The notes under the pieces are model-generated. The model was not told the DNA's origin, ran no database searches, and was given only the letters and a program-made list of their open reading frames with translations. DNA of 64,000 bases from Onthophagus taurus (lineage: Eukaryota; Arthropoda; Insecta; Coleoptera; Scarabaeidae). Shown here one piece after another: positions 1 through 9,863 of the stretch. How positions within the stretch are numbered: position 1 is the first letter of the stretch; the number at the start of each line of letters is the position of its first letter. Made by a program: the position numbers and the translations under genes. The stretch spans positions 124,001 through 188,000 of the forward strand of contig NC_091968.1 of the NCBI RefSeq assembly GCF_036711975.1. Direction: 5' to 3'.

Positions 1-23
1 AAAAGAAAGTAGAAAATATAAAA

Positions 24-785
24 ATGAGGCGATATGAAAAAGGGGAATCCTCAAAAAAAACGAATCCAACGACTTCGGATGAAAATGAACGTCCTTTAAA
101 AAAAGCTAAATATGTATGGCAATTGAAAGGGAAGTATCATTTAAAAGATAAATACTCCTCTCAAAATGAAATTTCCACCTCGAAATCAAACGAAAACGTT
201 AATAAAATAAATCAATCTCCCGTTAAGCCGGTTTTAACCGAAAAATCCGACGATAAATGCACAAAATGCATCAATAGTTTAATCGCTCATTCAAATAATT
301 TTCTACGAGATGATTCAAGCGACCACGAAGACATTCCAATTACGATGGTTCGACCACGGCGTGAAAATCACGATGATTTTTTACAAAAATGGCAAGCAAG
401 ACAGGTTGCTAAAAGTTTTATCGATAATACGATCAATACTATTTTGGAGCAGTGGAAATTAGCACCTACAGAAGCAAATGATTTTGTTGAAAATAATTGT
501 GATAGCGGTCAGGTGGAAGATGAAGGGATAATGATGGCGATTCAATCGCATGGGTTGCAATCCAACAATTCAAGGCACAATACACGAAACTATTTTGATT
601 CATGTGAAAATATAAGTGATTATCAACAGGAATCAACAGAAAATTATCAAAATAAGCAATTTGAGGGGGTTGATGAATTAAACGGGGTTAGTAATACCGT
701 TGAAACCGATCAAGTTGAGTTTTTAAGCACAGCCGTTACAATGGCAATACAAAATAAAGGGTTATCTTCTTATAGTTATGGATAA
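24..785 (+). CDS. Hypothetical protein, 253 aa, possibly a last exon
   Basis: I do not recognise this protein. It is a long open frame starting at an ATG and ending just before an A-run. It is rich in Lys, Asn, Ser and Glu and has no signal peptide or membrane segment. Near residues 28-36 there is a compact aromatic/basic stretch (AKYVWQLKGKYHLK). A Cys pair (CTKC) follows near residue 80. A short motif recurs twice in the C-terminal half, as MMAIQSHGL and TMAIQNKGL, and the protein ends SSYSYG. The charged, low-complexity make-up suggests a nuclear or regulatory protein, but that is only an inference. The window begins 23 bases upstream, so it may be the 3' exon of a larger gene. Confidence 0.55.
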   Translation: MRRYEKGESSKKTNPTTSDENERPLKKAKYVWQLKGKYHLKDKYSSQNEISTSKSNENVNKINQSPVKPVLTEKSDDKCTKCINSLIAHSNNFLRDDSSDHEDIPITMVRPRRENHDDFLQKWQARQVAKSFIDNTINTILEQWKLAPTEANDFVENNCDSGQVEDEGIMMAIQSHGLQSNNSRHNTRNYFDSCENISDYQQESTENYQNKQFEGVDELNGVSNTVETDQVEFLSTAVTMAIQNKGLSSYSYG

Positions 786-1613
786 AAAAAAATACTAAAA
801 TTGTGTATTTGCCATTGTGGTGACCGATATGTTATTTACAATTATTTAAATTAATATACATTTAAACTAGTGTAAAGCTTTAGTACTTTTTAATTTTGTT
901 TAATTTGGTACATTAAAAAGATTAAAATGAAAAATGTTGGTTTTTTTCTGGGATTTCGAATGAAATACAAGTAACCTTTAAGGAAGATTATGACATCATC
1001 TCGTTTAAAAACGTGTTTTATTATCTTTATTATGCAACGAAACCGTTTGAGTTGTTGTGAACAACTTAATTTTGAATACATTAAGACTCGAGAAATTTTC
1101 GTTAGCATCACATTAAAGGAAATAATTGGGAGTAGCCAATCATGTAAACAAATAAGAACATTAAAAGTGTCTATAAACTAGTTAAAGTTTGGGGGACTAC
1201 TCACTTTAAATAAGTAGTTTGGGTGCTTAAAAAGGTGTGTTGATGGGGTTTAAGGAGCAATTAAAGTTTTTTAAAGATAAAATCACAATTTTAGGATGAA
1301 TTGAATCGTTAATAAGGGTAACAATATCGCTAAATGGGGTGACTTTTTATTTAATAATGTTAATTCTTAACATTAGACCTTCAAAATAAAAATAAAACAA
1401 TTAAGATTATAATATGTAGATACATTCTAACTATTGCTTCGTTTTAATTTATTCGCTCTTTTATGTATCAACTAGAGAGAGATCTAACATGTGATTTTTT
1501 ATTTAAAACTTGAAGGATACAAGGATGGAAGTTAATTATTACACAATTAAGTCGTAACCTGTTTTCTTCGCACATCTTCCATCATCAATCTAAATCTTTA
1601 AATACAGAGTAGG
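786..1613. other. Intergenic, no gene seen
   Basis: AT-rich DNA between the hypothetical gene and the cathepsin promoter. Short open frames lie on both strands here but lack coding character. I see no repeat or RNA gene. Confidence 0.5.
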
Positions 1614-1621
1614 TATAAAAA
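1614..1621 (+). promoter_or_regulatory. TATA box of the cathepsin gene
   Basis: TATAAAAA lies about 75 bases upstream of the first half of the split start codon. With the usual 25-30 base spacing, transcription would start near 1643-1650. That gives a 5' leader of about 45 bases. The spacing is a family rule; the start site itself is inferred. Confidence 0.55.
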
Positions 1622-1691
1622 GAAATCTCGGCAGGAAAAGATTGAGTGTGTGATTTGGTTTTGCGACTTTAACTTTAGAAAAAGTTTAATT

Positions 1692-2955
1692 ATGTAAGCA
1701 AAAAAAATTAGATTTGATTATTTAATAATTTCCCTTATTATTTCTAGGAATTTCTATTTTGTATTTTTATTATTTTTCTATTTAACTCCAACCCGATCCC
1801 AATTTGGTTTCAAACCACTTAATCCCATATCGACTTTGACGAATGCAGCTACCAATGCCGTTAAAAACCTCCCGTTATCGCCAGAAGATTTAATAACACT
1901 TAATTCTGAGTGGACGAAGCATCTAAATGTCGCATCTTATGCGAACCCTGCAGAACTCGCCAAACGCAAAGATATTTTTACTAAAAATTTCCAATTGGTT
2001 ACTCAACACGCAAAGGATTTCGTTAGTGGCAAAAGTTCGTTTGATTTAAAACTCACAGATCTCGCCGATTTAGTACTCGATGAATTTAACAAATTCTTCA
2101 ACGGATACGCAAGCCGACCGAAAAAATCAAACACACAAAAACCGGATAAAATTGAAACTGCAACAACCGATCAATTACCCGAAAACGTTGATTGGAGGCA
2201 AAAAGGGGCCGTTACTCCCGTTAAAAGTCAAGAAAAATGTGCTTCATGCTATGCGTTTAGTGCTGTAACTAAAACATGAATTGATTTGAAATAATCTTAA
2301 TTGTTACTATTTCTTGTTATTTAGGCTGGTGCACTTGAAGGCCATAATTTTATAAAATCTAACACCTTAAAAGAACTTAGCCCGCAGAACATAATGGATT
2401 GCGCAAAAGCTAATTACTCAATTTGGGGTTGTGGCGGAGGTTATGTGGATGATTCTTTCAGTTACGTTAAGGATAACGGAATAAATATCTTGGGGGAATA
2501 TCCGTTTGAAGCAAAAGATGGGCAATGTAGGTTTGATTCGAAAACTAGTGCCGCATCAGCAAAAGGTTTTAAAAATTTTTAATTGATTAAAGTCGCTAAC
2601 TAGCTACATAATTTTTATTATTATAGGATATGCGTTAATACCGCCAGGTGATGAGAAAGCTTTGATGGAAGCTGTGGCGAAAAAAGGTCCAGTAAGCGTA
2701 GCCATTAACGCCGGATTAAATACCATGCAATTGTACTCTCGCGGAGTTTATTATGACAAAGACTGTAAAAATGGCGAGGATGACGTGAATCATGCCGTTT
2801 TGGTTGTTGGCTACGGAGTGGAAAACGGCGAAAAGTATTGGTTGATTAAGAATTCGTACGGTACTAATTGGGGTGAAGATGGTTATTTGAAATTGGCTAA
2901 AGATAAAGGAAATCATTGCGGAGTTGCTACTTCTGCTTTTTATCCGATCGTTTAA
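1692..2955 (+). CDS. Cathepsin L-like cysteine protease (papain family C1A), 4 coding segments
   Basis: A secreted or lysosomal endopeptidase. Proposed joins are 1692-1693, 1748-2264, 2325-2565 and 2627-2955, giving 362 aa in one frame. The start codon appears split: AT ends the first exon at a GTAAGC donor and G opens the second after TTTCTAG. Reading begins [18 protein letters not shown], a convincing signal peptide. A propeptide with an inhibitor-like helix follows, then the mature start near [17 protein letters not shown]. The catalytic Cys lies in [12 protein letters not shown], the His in [11 protein letters not shown] and the Asn in [10 protein letters not shown]. All three are present, but two Trp that are normally conserved (CWAF, NSWG) are Tyr here. 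The donor at 2566 (GTTTTA) is weak but gives the expected [12 protein letters not shown] join. Length and order fit an active enzyme. Confidence 0.9.
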
Positions 2956-2985
2956 TGACTATAAATTTTGTTAATACTTTTGAGA

Positions 2986-2991
2986 AATAAA
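2986..2991 (+). terminator. Polyadenylation signal of the cathepsin gene
   Basis: AATAAA lies 30 bases after the cathepsin stop codon, which is the usual position for a short 3' UTR. Confidence 0.6.
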
Positions 2992-3352
2992 AATATATAG
3001 GCAACCAGAGTTACATATACAAATTAGTGTTTTGACAGTAAAAAGTGAGGTTAAGTAATTTAGGTTAATTCAAACGCTTCGTTGTCAAAATATATTTCTT
3101 ATTAAAAAAAAAACTTGTGAAGAACATTTCCTCATTGATTTCTAAATCATTTAAAAACGCAAAATCGATTTGATAAAGTAAAACTTAAAATCATTAATTA
3201 GTTTTTTTTTTATGGTGAATCATTTGAAGATCTTCTTAGTTAATTTCTATAAATATCAAACTTGATGATAAACTTTATTAAAGTAAGTTTTTAAAACATT
3301 ATTATTCCATACTAAATCTTTGTTATTCCAGCATACTTTATTGGAACGTTTT
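2992..3352. other. Intergenic, F-box gene upstream region
   Basis: AT-rich DNA with no gene visible. A TTATTCCAG at about 3323-3331, just before the F-box start codon, could be a splice acceptor, so the F-box gene may have a non-coding first exon here. Confidence 0.35.
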
Positions 3353-6300
3353 ATGGAGTCTCCCCGATACGAATACGAACAATTAAATGGTCGCGTTTTA
3401 TCGAATTCGATAATCCCCGACGATCTAATTTCGAAAATATTTGAATACCTCCCGCGGAAAGATATTTTAAAAGCACGTTTGGTTTGCAAAAATTGGGACA
3501 CACTCTCCGTCGAAACTATTCACCATTTATATCAAACCAGATTTCACAAATCCACCGAAAACTTATCGCTACGTTACTTAATTATTCGCTTATATGGAAA
3601 TGTGTTCAATCGAAACTTACTTCAAAATGTTAATGGCGAAACAAAATTTAAACATTGGAAAATATTATGGAACGATGGCGATAAATTTAAAATAGAAAAT
3701 CCACCGTCGGGGTCACCACCGCTTCCTGATGCACCTGAATTTAAAGGACACACATCGTGTTTTGCTACTTCGTATAGACCATGTGAAAAAATCCAGGTTG
3801 TTGATACATCTGGTGATGATGATGTGGGATTTGTAATGAAACATAGGGTCACTGTGCATGCTTCAGAGTGGGTTTGTGCTAGGTTTGATTGTGGGGCTGC
3901 TTATTGGGTTAAATTGAGTTTAAAAGGGAAAGATGGTACTGTACAAGAAGTTGTTGGGGAACATCGTGAAGAACAATGGTGTAATCCTGAATGGAAAAAG
4001 GTAAATATAAATGTTTTTAACCCCTTAACCTACAACTTCGGGCATAGCCCGTAGTACGATGATATGCGAATGGCTCGAAGGCTGCGCAAGCTTGTTAACG
4101 TTTTCGGCCCAAAATTCTCGTACCTAAATCGTAGATTAAGAGGTTAAATGGTTAAATAGTCTACTTGTGATGTAAAATGACTGTCAAGTTTGACAGTTAG
4201 AACATCAATAAATTGGTAGCAGAGAATAAGGTGAATTTGTCACTTATATCAAATTGAATGTCACGTTTGATATTAAAATCTTGAGATGCAAAATGATCAA
4301 ATTTGACAGTTAGAACGTCAATTAGTGGTAAAAATTGAGGTTGACATGTTATTTCAAATGTTAAATTGTAAGAAAATTGTAAATTTAATCTTTAACACGT
4401 TCATTGCCAAGCAGAAAATTGAAATTTCGTGTGGTGGTCAAATCCTTTTTTTTTTTTTCTTACAAGGGAAGTATCAGAACTGTCCCTCACCGATTTTGTT
4501 GAAATTTGGTACAGCGATAGTATGGCCAAAAATAAGGTTTACGTATTTTTTTATACGTGCTAATAAAGCCCCTGGGGCGAGTTATAAGAGTTGGAAATCA
4601 GGGCGAAATATATATATTCGCTTATAGGCTGAAAACGAAAATAGCTATCGACATGTGGTAAATATAAACTAATATTCATTTTCAAAGAGCTTTACATTGA
4701 TATATCACACATACAGTGCTAGCGTAAAGTAACCCCCCCCCTGTTTAACTTCTGAACAGATTGAGATATCAATATGAACAAAAAAACGTCAGTTTCTATA
4801 TTTTATCAGCACAAATATTTTCTTATGGAAAATTTTGGTATCACTTTTAGTTTTTCCGGAAAATGGAACAGCTTTGTTTTTTTAAATGGAACACCCAGTA
4901 TATTATGGTATCTTTCGAAAGAATAAAACAATACGAATTCAACGATACCTCACAATCAAATGTCGGTTTATTAGTTTTTTACATAAAAATTAAACAAAAT
5001 GCGGAATTTCGCCGGAAAAACCAACGTATCTTCGTTGACTACCTGTCGAGATACAATGGGCCAGATAAATGGTGGACGGTCAGTTAAAGGTCGGTCTAAG
5101 CTCGGATTAAGCCGGGTTAAAATCAGCAATTCTTTTAGAATGTTTTTATGAAACAATCAATACAAGAAAAGGATAAAAAGAAAGTTCTTTTTAAAACTTC
5201 TAAGAAAAAATTGTCATAACAACAATTTTAAAGTTTGTAGGTACTTTGAAATTTTGTATTTAAGGCAGCATGCAAATATTTTCCTTCATTTCTATCTTTG
5301 AATTCTACCCGACCAAGTATAACCAAAGAAAGGCGAGATCAAAATGGCTAGAAGGAGTTTAGAACACAATATCGAAGCAATTTTAATATTCGCTCGTGCT
5401 GACAGAAATCTACATGAAACAGGGCGACAATTTAAGGAACGATTTCCTGAACATCCAATTAGTCGAAAATATTTAAGAGAGCTTGTGAATAAGTTTTTGG
5501 AAACTGGAAGCGTCGAAGACCACAAAAGAACTGGTCGTCAGATATTAACAGAAGTATTTAATGTGCCCATGATGTCGTCTGCTGCTATCGCATCAACGTG
5601 TGATGTGTTAAATATTTCCGCGTCGTTGTTGGAAGACGTGGAAATACTTAAAGAAGAATAAATATCATCTATTTTAAATAAAAATGCTTCATGAATTAAC
5701 AGAAGATGACCCTGATATAGAAGAACAGAATTTTGTGAGCTAATGACAAATATGGTTGAACGAAATCGATTATACTTGAAACATATTTGTTTCAGTGATG
5801 AATGTACTTTCTTTTTGGGTGGAAAATTGCATCGGCGTGATGTTAATCTACATGAATATCGTGACGTTATCACTCAATTTCATTAGAAAGTAAATGTTTT
5901 TTTTTCAAGACTTTTGCAAATTGTACAACAGAATTCTGACGATTTTGAAATGGAACTAGTGTTTCATCAAGACGGAGCACCTCCACATTATGCGCCAATG
6001 CTACGAAATTATCTTGATAAAAATTTTAATGGACAACAAGATCACCAGATCTGACACCTTTAGATTTCTTTTTATGGGGTTATTTAAAATCCAAGGTATA
6101 TGAAATTCCGTTGGGTAGTATTGAGGATTTAAAACAAAAAATTATTGACGTCTGCCAAAATATTGATCACATGTTAAGCCGTGTGAGAGAGGAAACACTA
6201 CAAAGATGGTACCACTGCCTAGAAGTTCAAGGTAATCATATCGAACAATTTACTTAATATTTGATTCTTAATAAATAAAAAATTCTTTTATTATTCAATA

Positions 6301-9300
6301 ACAACACTAAGCAAATTTTTCAACCGTTACCTATACTAGCAAAATCTTTAATAAGAAAATTTCATTTCCTATATTGACTTTTTTTCTTTATAAATATCTT
6401 TTGATAAAATATGATTAATTCATAAATTTAATATACTTCCAAACAACTTTTATTTCATTTCTAAAAAAAATAAGTAATTGAACTTGCAATTTTAAATCCG
6501 TCTTAGCTCGAGCGTATACCGACCGTCCACCATTTATCTGGCCGATTGCATTTCGACAGGTAGTCGACGAAGATACGTTGGTTTTTCCGGCAAAATTCCG
6601 CATTTTGTTTAATTTTTATGCGAAAAACTAATAAACCGATATTTGATTGTGAGGTACCGTTCGATTCGTATTGTTTTCATCTTTCGGAAGATACCATAAT
6701 ATACTGGGTGTTCCATTTAAAAAAACAAAGTTGATCTATTTTCCGGAAAAACTAAAAGTGATGGCAAAATTTTCCATAAGAAAATATTTGTGCTGATAAA
6801 ATATAGAAACTGACGTTTTCTTGTTCATAGTGATATCTCAATTTGTTCGGAAGTTAAACAGGGGGGGGGGGGGTTACTTTACGCTAGCACTGTATATCTG
6901 AGGGCTTTAGGGGGTAAACTACCCCTAGTTTTTTGGAATATTTTAAAAACTACCCTGTCGATTTTGTCGATATTATGTGTCCTTATAGTACGTTTAAAAA
7001 TACTAATGACTTGTTTTTTCTTATTTGCCTCTGACCATCCCCTGCAAAATTACGGGGTATGATAGATAACCCCTTCCCTTAAGAATAATGTGATAAACTG
7101 TTACACTTTTGAACAATATTTTGAAGAAAACCATAAATTAGTTGTAAATTAAGATTTACGCAGTAAAATAAACCCTATACGACATTAAGGGGTGGCTGGG
7201 GTTGGTATCCCTAACCACCCCAAAAATTAAATTTTTTTGCGAAAATTGTTTGTCGATTTTGGTGCAATTTACCACGATGATTTTTTTATACGTTAGGTAG
7301 TACTATTGTAAAAACTTACAAGGGTTAGAAGTTTGGGGTAGAAAATATACTTTCGCTAATAACTTTCATACTCCTACAGAAAAAGCTTTTTTATCCTTAT
7401 TCTATTTAAATAACACAAAAGTTATATAATATTTATTAATAATGAGTTAAAAAGCAACTGAAAAAAATGCTTAAGTATCACAAATTGTATTCTACATTGT
7501 TAGTTTAGTATTTTTTTTAAATTTATTTTTATTTAATTTATTTTAATCATTGTTTCTATCAGTTGTGTTAAATCTGAGGGTAATAAATACAATGTTCAAA
7601 GCAGATAACATATTCGTTTTGGCATCAAAGTCTGGTAAACTGACTTCTGCTTATATGAAAAATTGGCTACAAAATGTCTATTTCCCAAATACCGGACCCA
7701 AATCATTACTATTACTGGATTCTTGGAGTGACCACTGCCCTGAAATTATTAGTGAAGTATATGAAGTATAGGATGTTAAGTTTAAATATTTGTCTATACC
7801 TGCAGGGACAACAGGTCAAATTCAACCCCTGGATGTATTTGGCTTTAGAATATGGAAAAATTTCATTAGAAGATTTTCTAATCAAGTTATTCTCTACCAG
7901 TACGATGTCAATTTGCATCAGCGAGATAATATTTTAAAATTGCAATGCTTAACGTATAACCAGTTGTTTTCCCCACGATTTATTTTTTTTTAAATACGCT
8001 TGGTTTGCATCTGGATATACAGAGGAGAGACCAGAACAGTTTGAAAATCCCGTGGTGATTTGCTTTTTCAATGAAAAACCTACGTGCGATATCTGTGAAG
8101 ATATAGTTGTTATAACTTGTGCTACACTATGTACAAGTTATAACAATCGTTGTGTTTAAAAAATTTTTTCTATGATTTTCATTATTGCCAACAATATATT
8201 GAATAAAAAAAGTAAAAAAAAAGAAATTAAATTAATAACGTAGAATACAATTTGTGATAGTCAACCATTCTTTTGTCAGTTACTTTTTAACTCATTATTA
8301 ATAAATATTTATATAATTATCCTAACTTTTGTGTTATTTAAATAGAATGGGGATAAAAAACATTTTTCTGTAAGAGTATGAAAGTTATTAGCGAAAATAT
8401 ATTTTCTACCCCAAACTTCTAACCCTTGTAAGTTCTTACAGTAGTATTACCTAACGTATAAAAAAATCATAGTAGGAAATTGAACCAAAATCGACAAACA
8501 ATTTTCGCAAAAAAAATTAATTTTTGGGGTGGTTAGGGGTACCAACCCCAGCACCCCTTAATGTCGTATAGGGTTTATTTTACTGCGTAAATCTTAATTT
8601 ACAACTAATTTATGGTTTTCTTCAAAATATTGTTCAAAAGTGTAACAGTTTATCACATTATTCTTAAGGAAAGGGGTTATCTATCATACCCCGTAATTTT
8701 GCAGGGGATGGTCAGAGGCAAATAAGAAAAAACACGTCATTAGTATTTTTAAACGTACTATAAGGACACATAATATCGACAAAATCGACAGGGTAGTTTT
8801 TAAAATATTCCAAAAAACTAGGGGTAGTTTACCCCCTGGAGCCCTCAGATATATGTGTGATATATCAATGGAAAGCTCTTTGAAAATGAATATCAGTTTA
8901 CATTTACCACATTTCGATAGCTATTTTCGTTTTCAGCCTATAAGTGAATATATATATTTCGCCTCGATTTTCAACCCTTATAACTCGCCCCAGGGGCTTT
9001 ATTAACACGTATAAAAAAATACGTAAACCTTATTTTTGCCCATACTATCGCTGTACCAAATTTCAACAAAATCGGTGAGGGACAGTTCTGATACTTCCCT
9101 TGTTAGTCTTTTCCACACGATATCGTGTGATCCGCGGTTTGGTGAGAATTCGCATCACATATCGCGTGATTGACACTGAACGTGATGTAAGATGTCATTC
9201 AAATGTCACTTTTAACATTAAAATCTTCTTGTGATGCAAAATAATTAAATTTAACAGTTAGAATGTCAATTGGTAGCAAGAAATAAGGTAAATATGTCAT

Positions 9301-9521
9301 TTAGAATGTCAAATTGTCAATTTTGTCTTTAACTTATCGTTTAGTATTCTATTTAACAATATTTGAAACTTTAATTGTAGATTGTATTGGATATCGATAG
9401 TAATTCAGCAAACGTTGAGTCAATCGAGTTTAGACATTGCGGTCAAGACACACAATTTTGGGCTGGACATTACGGAATGAAAATGGCTGGAGCTGTTGTT
9501 AAATTAATTCCAATTGATTAA
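3353..9521 (+). CDS. F-box/FBA-domain protein (FBXO2/6/44-like), 2 exons
   Basis: A substrate receptor of an SCF ubiquitin ligase. The exons are 3353-4000 and 9381-9521, 262 aa in one frame. I chose the ATG at 3353 because the frame upstream of it has no ATG. The F-box is at residues 20-60 (PDDLISKIFEYLPRKDILKA, then LVCKNW). The F-box-associated beta-sandwich fills the rest, with WKILWNDGDKF, a CFATSYRPCEK segment and SEWVCARFDCGAAYW. The second exon ends the domain with FRHCGQDTQFWAGHYG, which is diagnostic of the FBXO2/6/44/17/27 group. Some vertebrate members bind high-mannose glycans on misfolded glycoproteins; whether this one does is not shown. The single 5.4-kb intron is almost wholly transposon. 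The gene ends 343 bases tail-to-tail from inturned. Confidence 0.88.
4714..6892 (+). mobile_element. Tc1/mariner element, DD41D-like, nested
   Basis: Ends CAGTGCTAGCGTAAAGTAAC and complement, flanked by TA on both sides. The inverted repeats run about 390 bases each (4714-5100 and 6500-6892) and include a C run on the left that pairs with a G run of different length on the right. It inserted into the left arm of the larger element at 4463-9102, so it is the younger of the two. Confidence 0.88.
5344..6256 (+). pseudogene. Decayed mariner transposase
   Basis: The N-terminal helix-turn-helix part is open from 5344 to 5661 (MARRSLEHNIEAILIFARAD, then ETGSVEDHKRTGR). After that the reading frame is broken by several stops and shifts. 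Catalytic-domain pieces are still readable: CFSDECTFFLGG near 5795, the FHQDGAPPHYAP segment near 5965, and the end near 6256 matching the EVQGNHIEQF-type tail of these transposases. It cannot make a working enzyme. Confidence 0.75.
7550..8159 (+). pseudogene. DDE transposase remnant of the long-inverted-repeat element
   Basis: The frame reads SKSGKLTSAYMKNWL, then SLLLLDSWSDHCPE (second catalytic Asp) and IPAGTTGQIQPLDVFGFR (third Asp). These resemble DDE_1 (pogo/Tigger-type) superendonucleases. One in-frame stop (TAG near 7769) and a frame change near 7990 interrupt it. The tail continues KYAWFASGYTEERPEQFENP. It ends in a Cys-containing segment (CDICED). The N-terminal DNA-binding part is missing or not recognisable, so this copy is non-autonomous. 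Confidence 0.6.
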
Positions 9522-9851
9522 GTCAAAATAAAATGATATTATTTAATTAAGATTAATTAATATATACGCTTTAAAATCTTTTTAACCATCAATTATAAAG
9601 GGGAAATTGACTGAGGTCTAAAAAATCTAATTATAGTATATTTTGAATCATATAATCTTTTTATCTTATAAAAATACTATTTTTTGTAATAAAATTGCTC
9701 ATAAAAATTATTTACTATTTCTAATCAACCTAATAAATAATAAAAACGTTCCTTAATACTGAAATCTTTTTAAATATGTTCTATAAAATAAAAATATTGT
9801 TTAACATAGTATCTTTGAAATAAACTAGTTAATGTGCTTGAATTGAACAAT

Positions 9852-9857
9852 TTTATT
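9852..9857 (-). terminator. Polyadenylation signal of inturned
   Basis: AATAAA on the minus strand, 7 bases after the inturned stop codon. The F-box gene ends at 9521 with AATAAAA-type sequence shortly after it, so the two genes converge. Confidence 0.5.
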
Positions 9858-9863
9858 ATCAAC

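Larger units (their letters stand above)
4463..9102. mobile_element. DNA transposon with about 0.9-kb inverted repeats, interrupted by a mariner
   Basis: The ends are CAAGGGAAGTATCAGAACTG and its complement, flanked by a TTA direct repeat (4460-4462 and 9103-9105). The left arm (4463-4713 plus 6893-about 7500) and right arm (about 8230-9102) mirror each other almost base for base. Without the mariner the element is about 2.5 kb. The middle encodes a decayed DDE transposase. It sits in the F-box gene intron. The 3-bp TTA duplication is not what pogo or mariner elements leave (TA), so the superfamily is unsettled. Confidence 0.85.

Noticed and set aside
890-1181. Overlapping small frames near 1 kb
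   Set aside because: Both strands have them; composition is AT-rich with no motif, start context or splice support.
1836-2279. Cathepsin starting at 1836
   Set aside because: That codon is TTG. The signal peptide lies upstream and needs the spliced ATG.
3256-3501. Minus-strand frame over the F-box start
   Set aside because: Shadow of the F-box coding region.
6861-6873. G run as a telomere-like or functional tract
   Set aside because: It is the complement of the C run in the other inverted repeat of the same mariner and has simply changed length.
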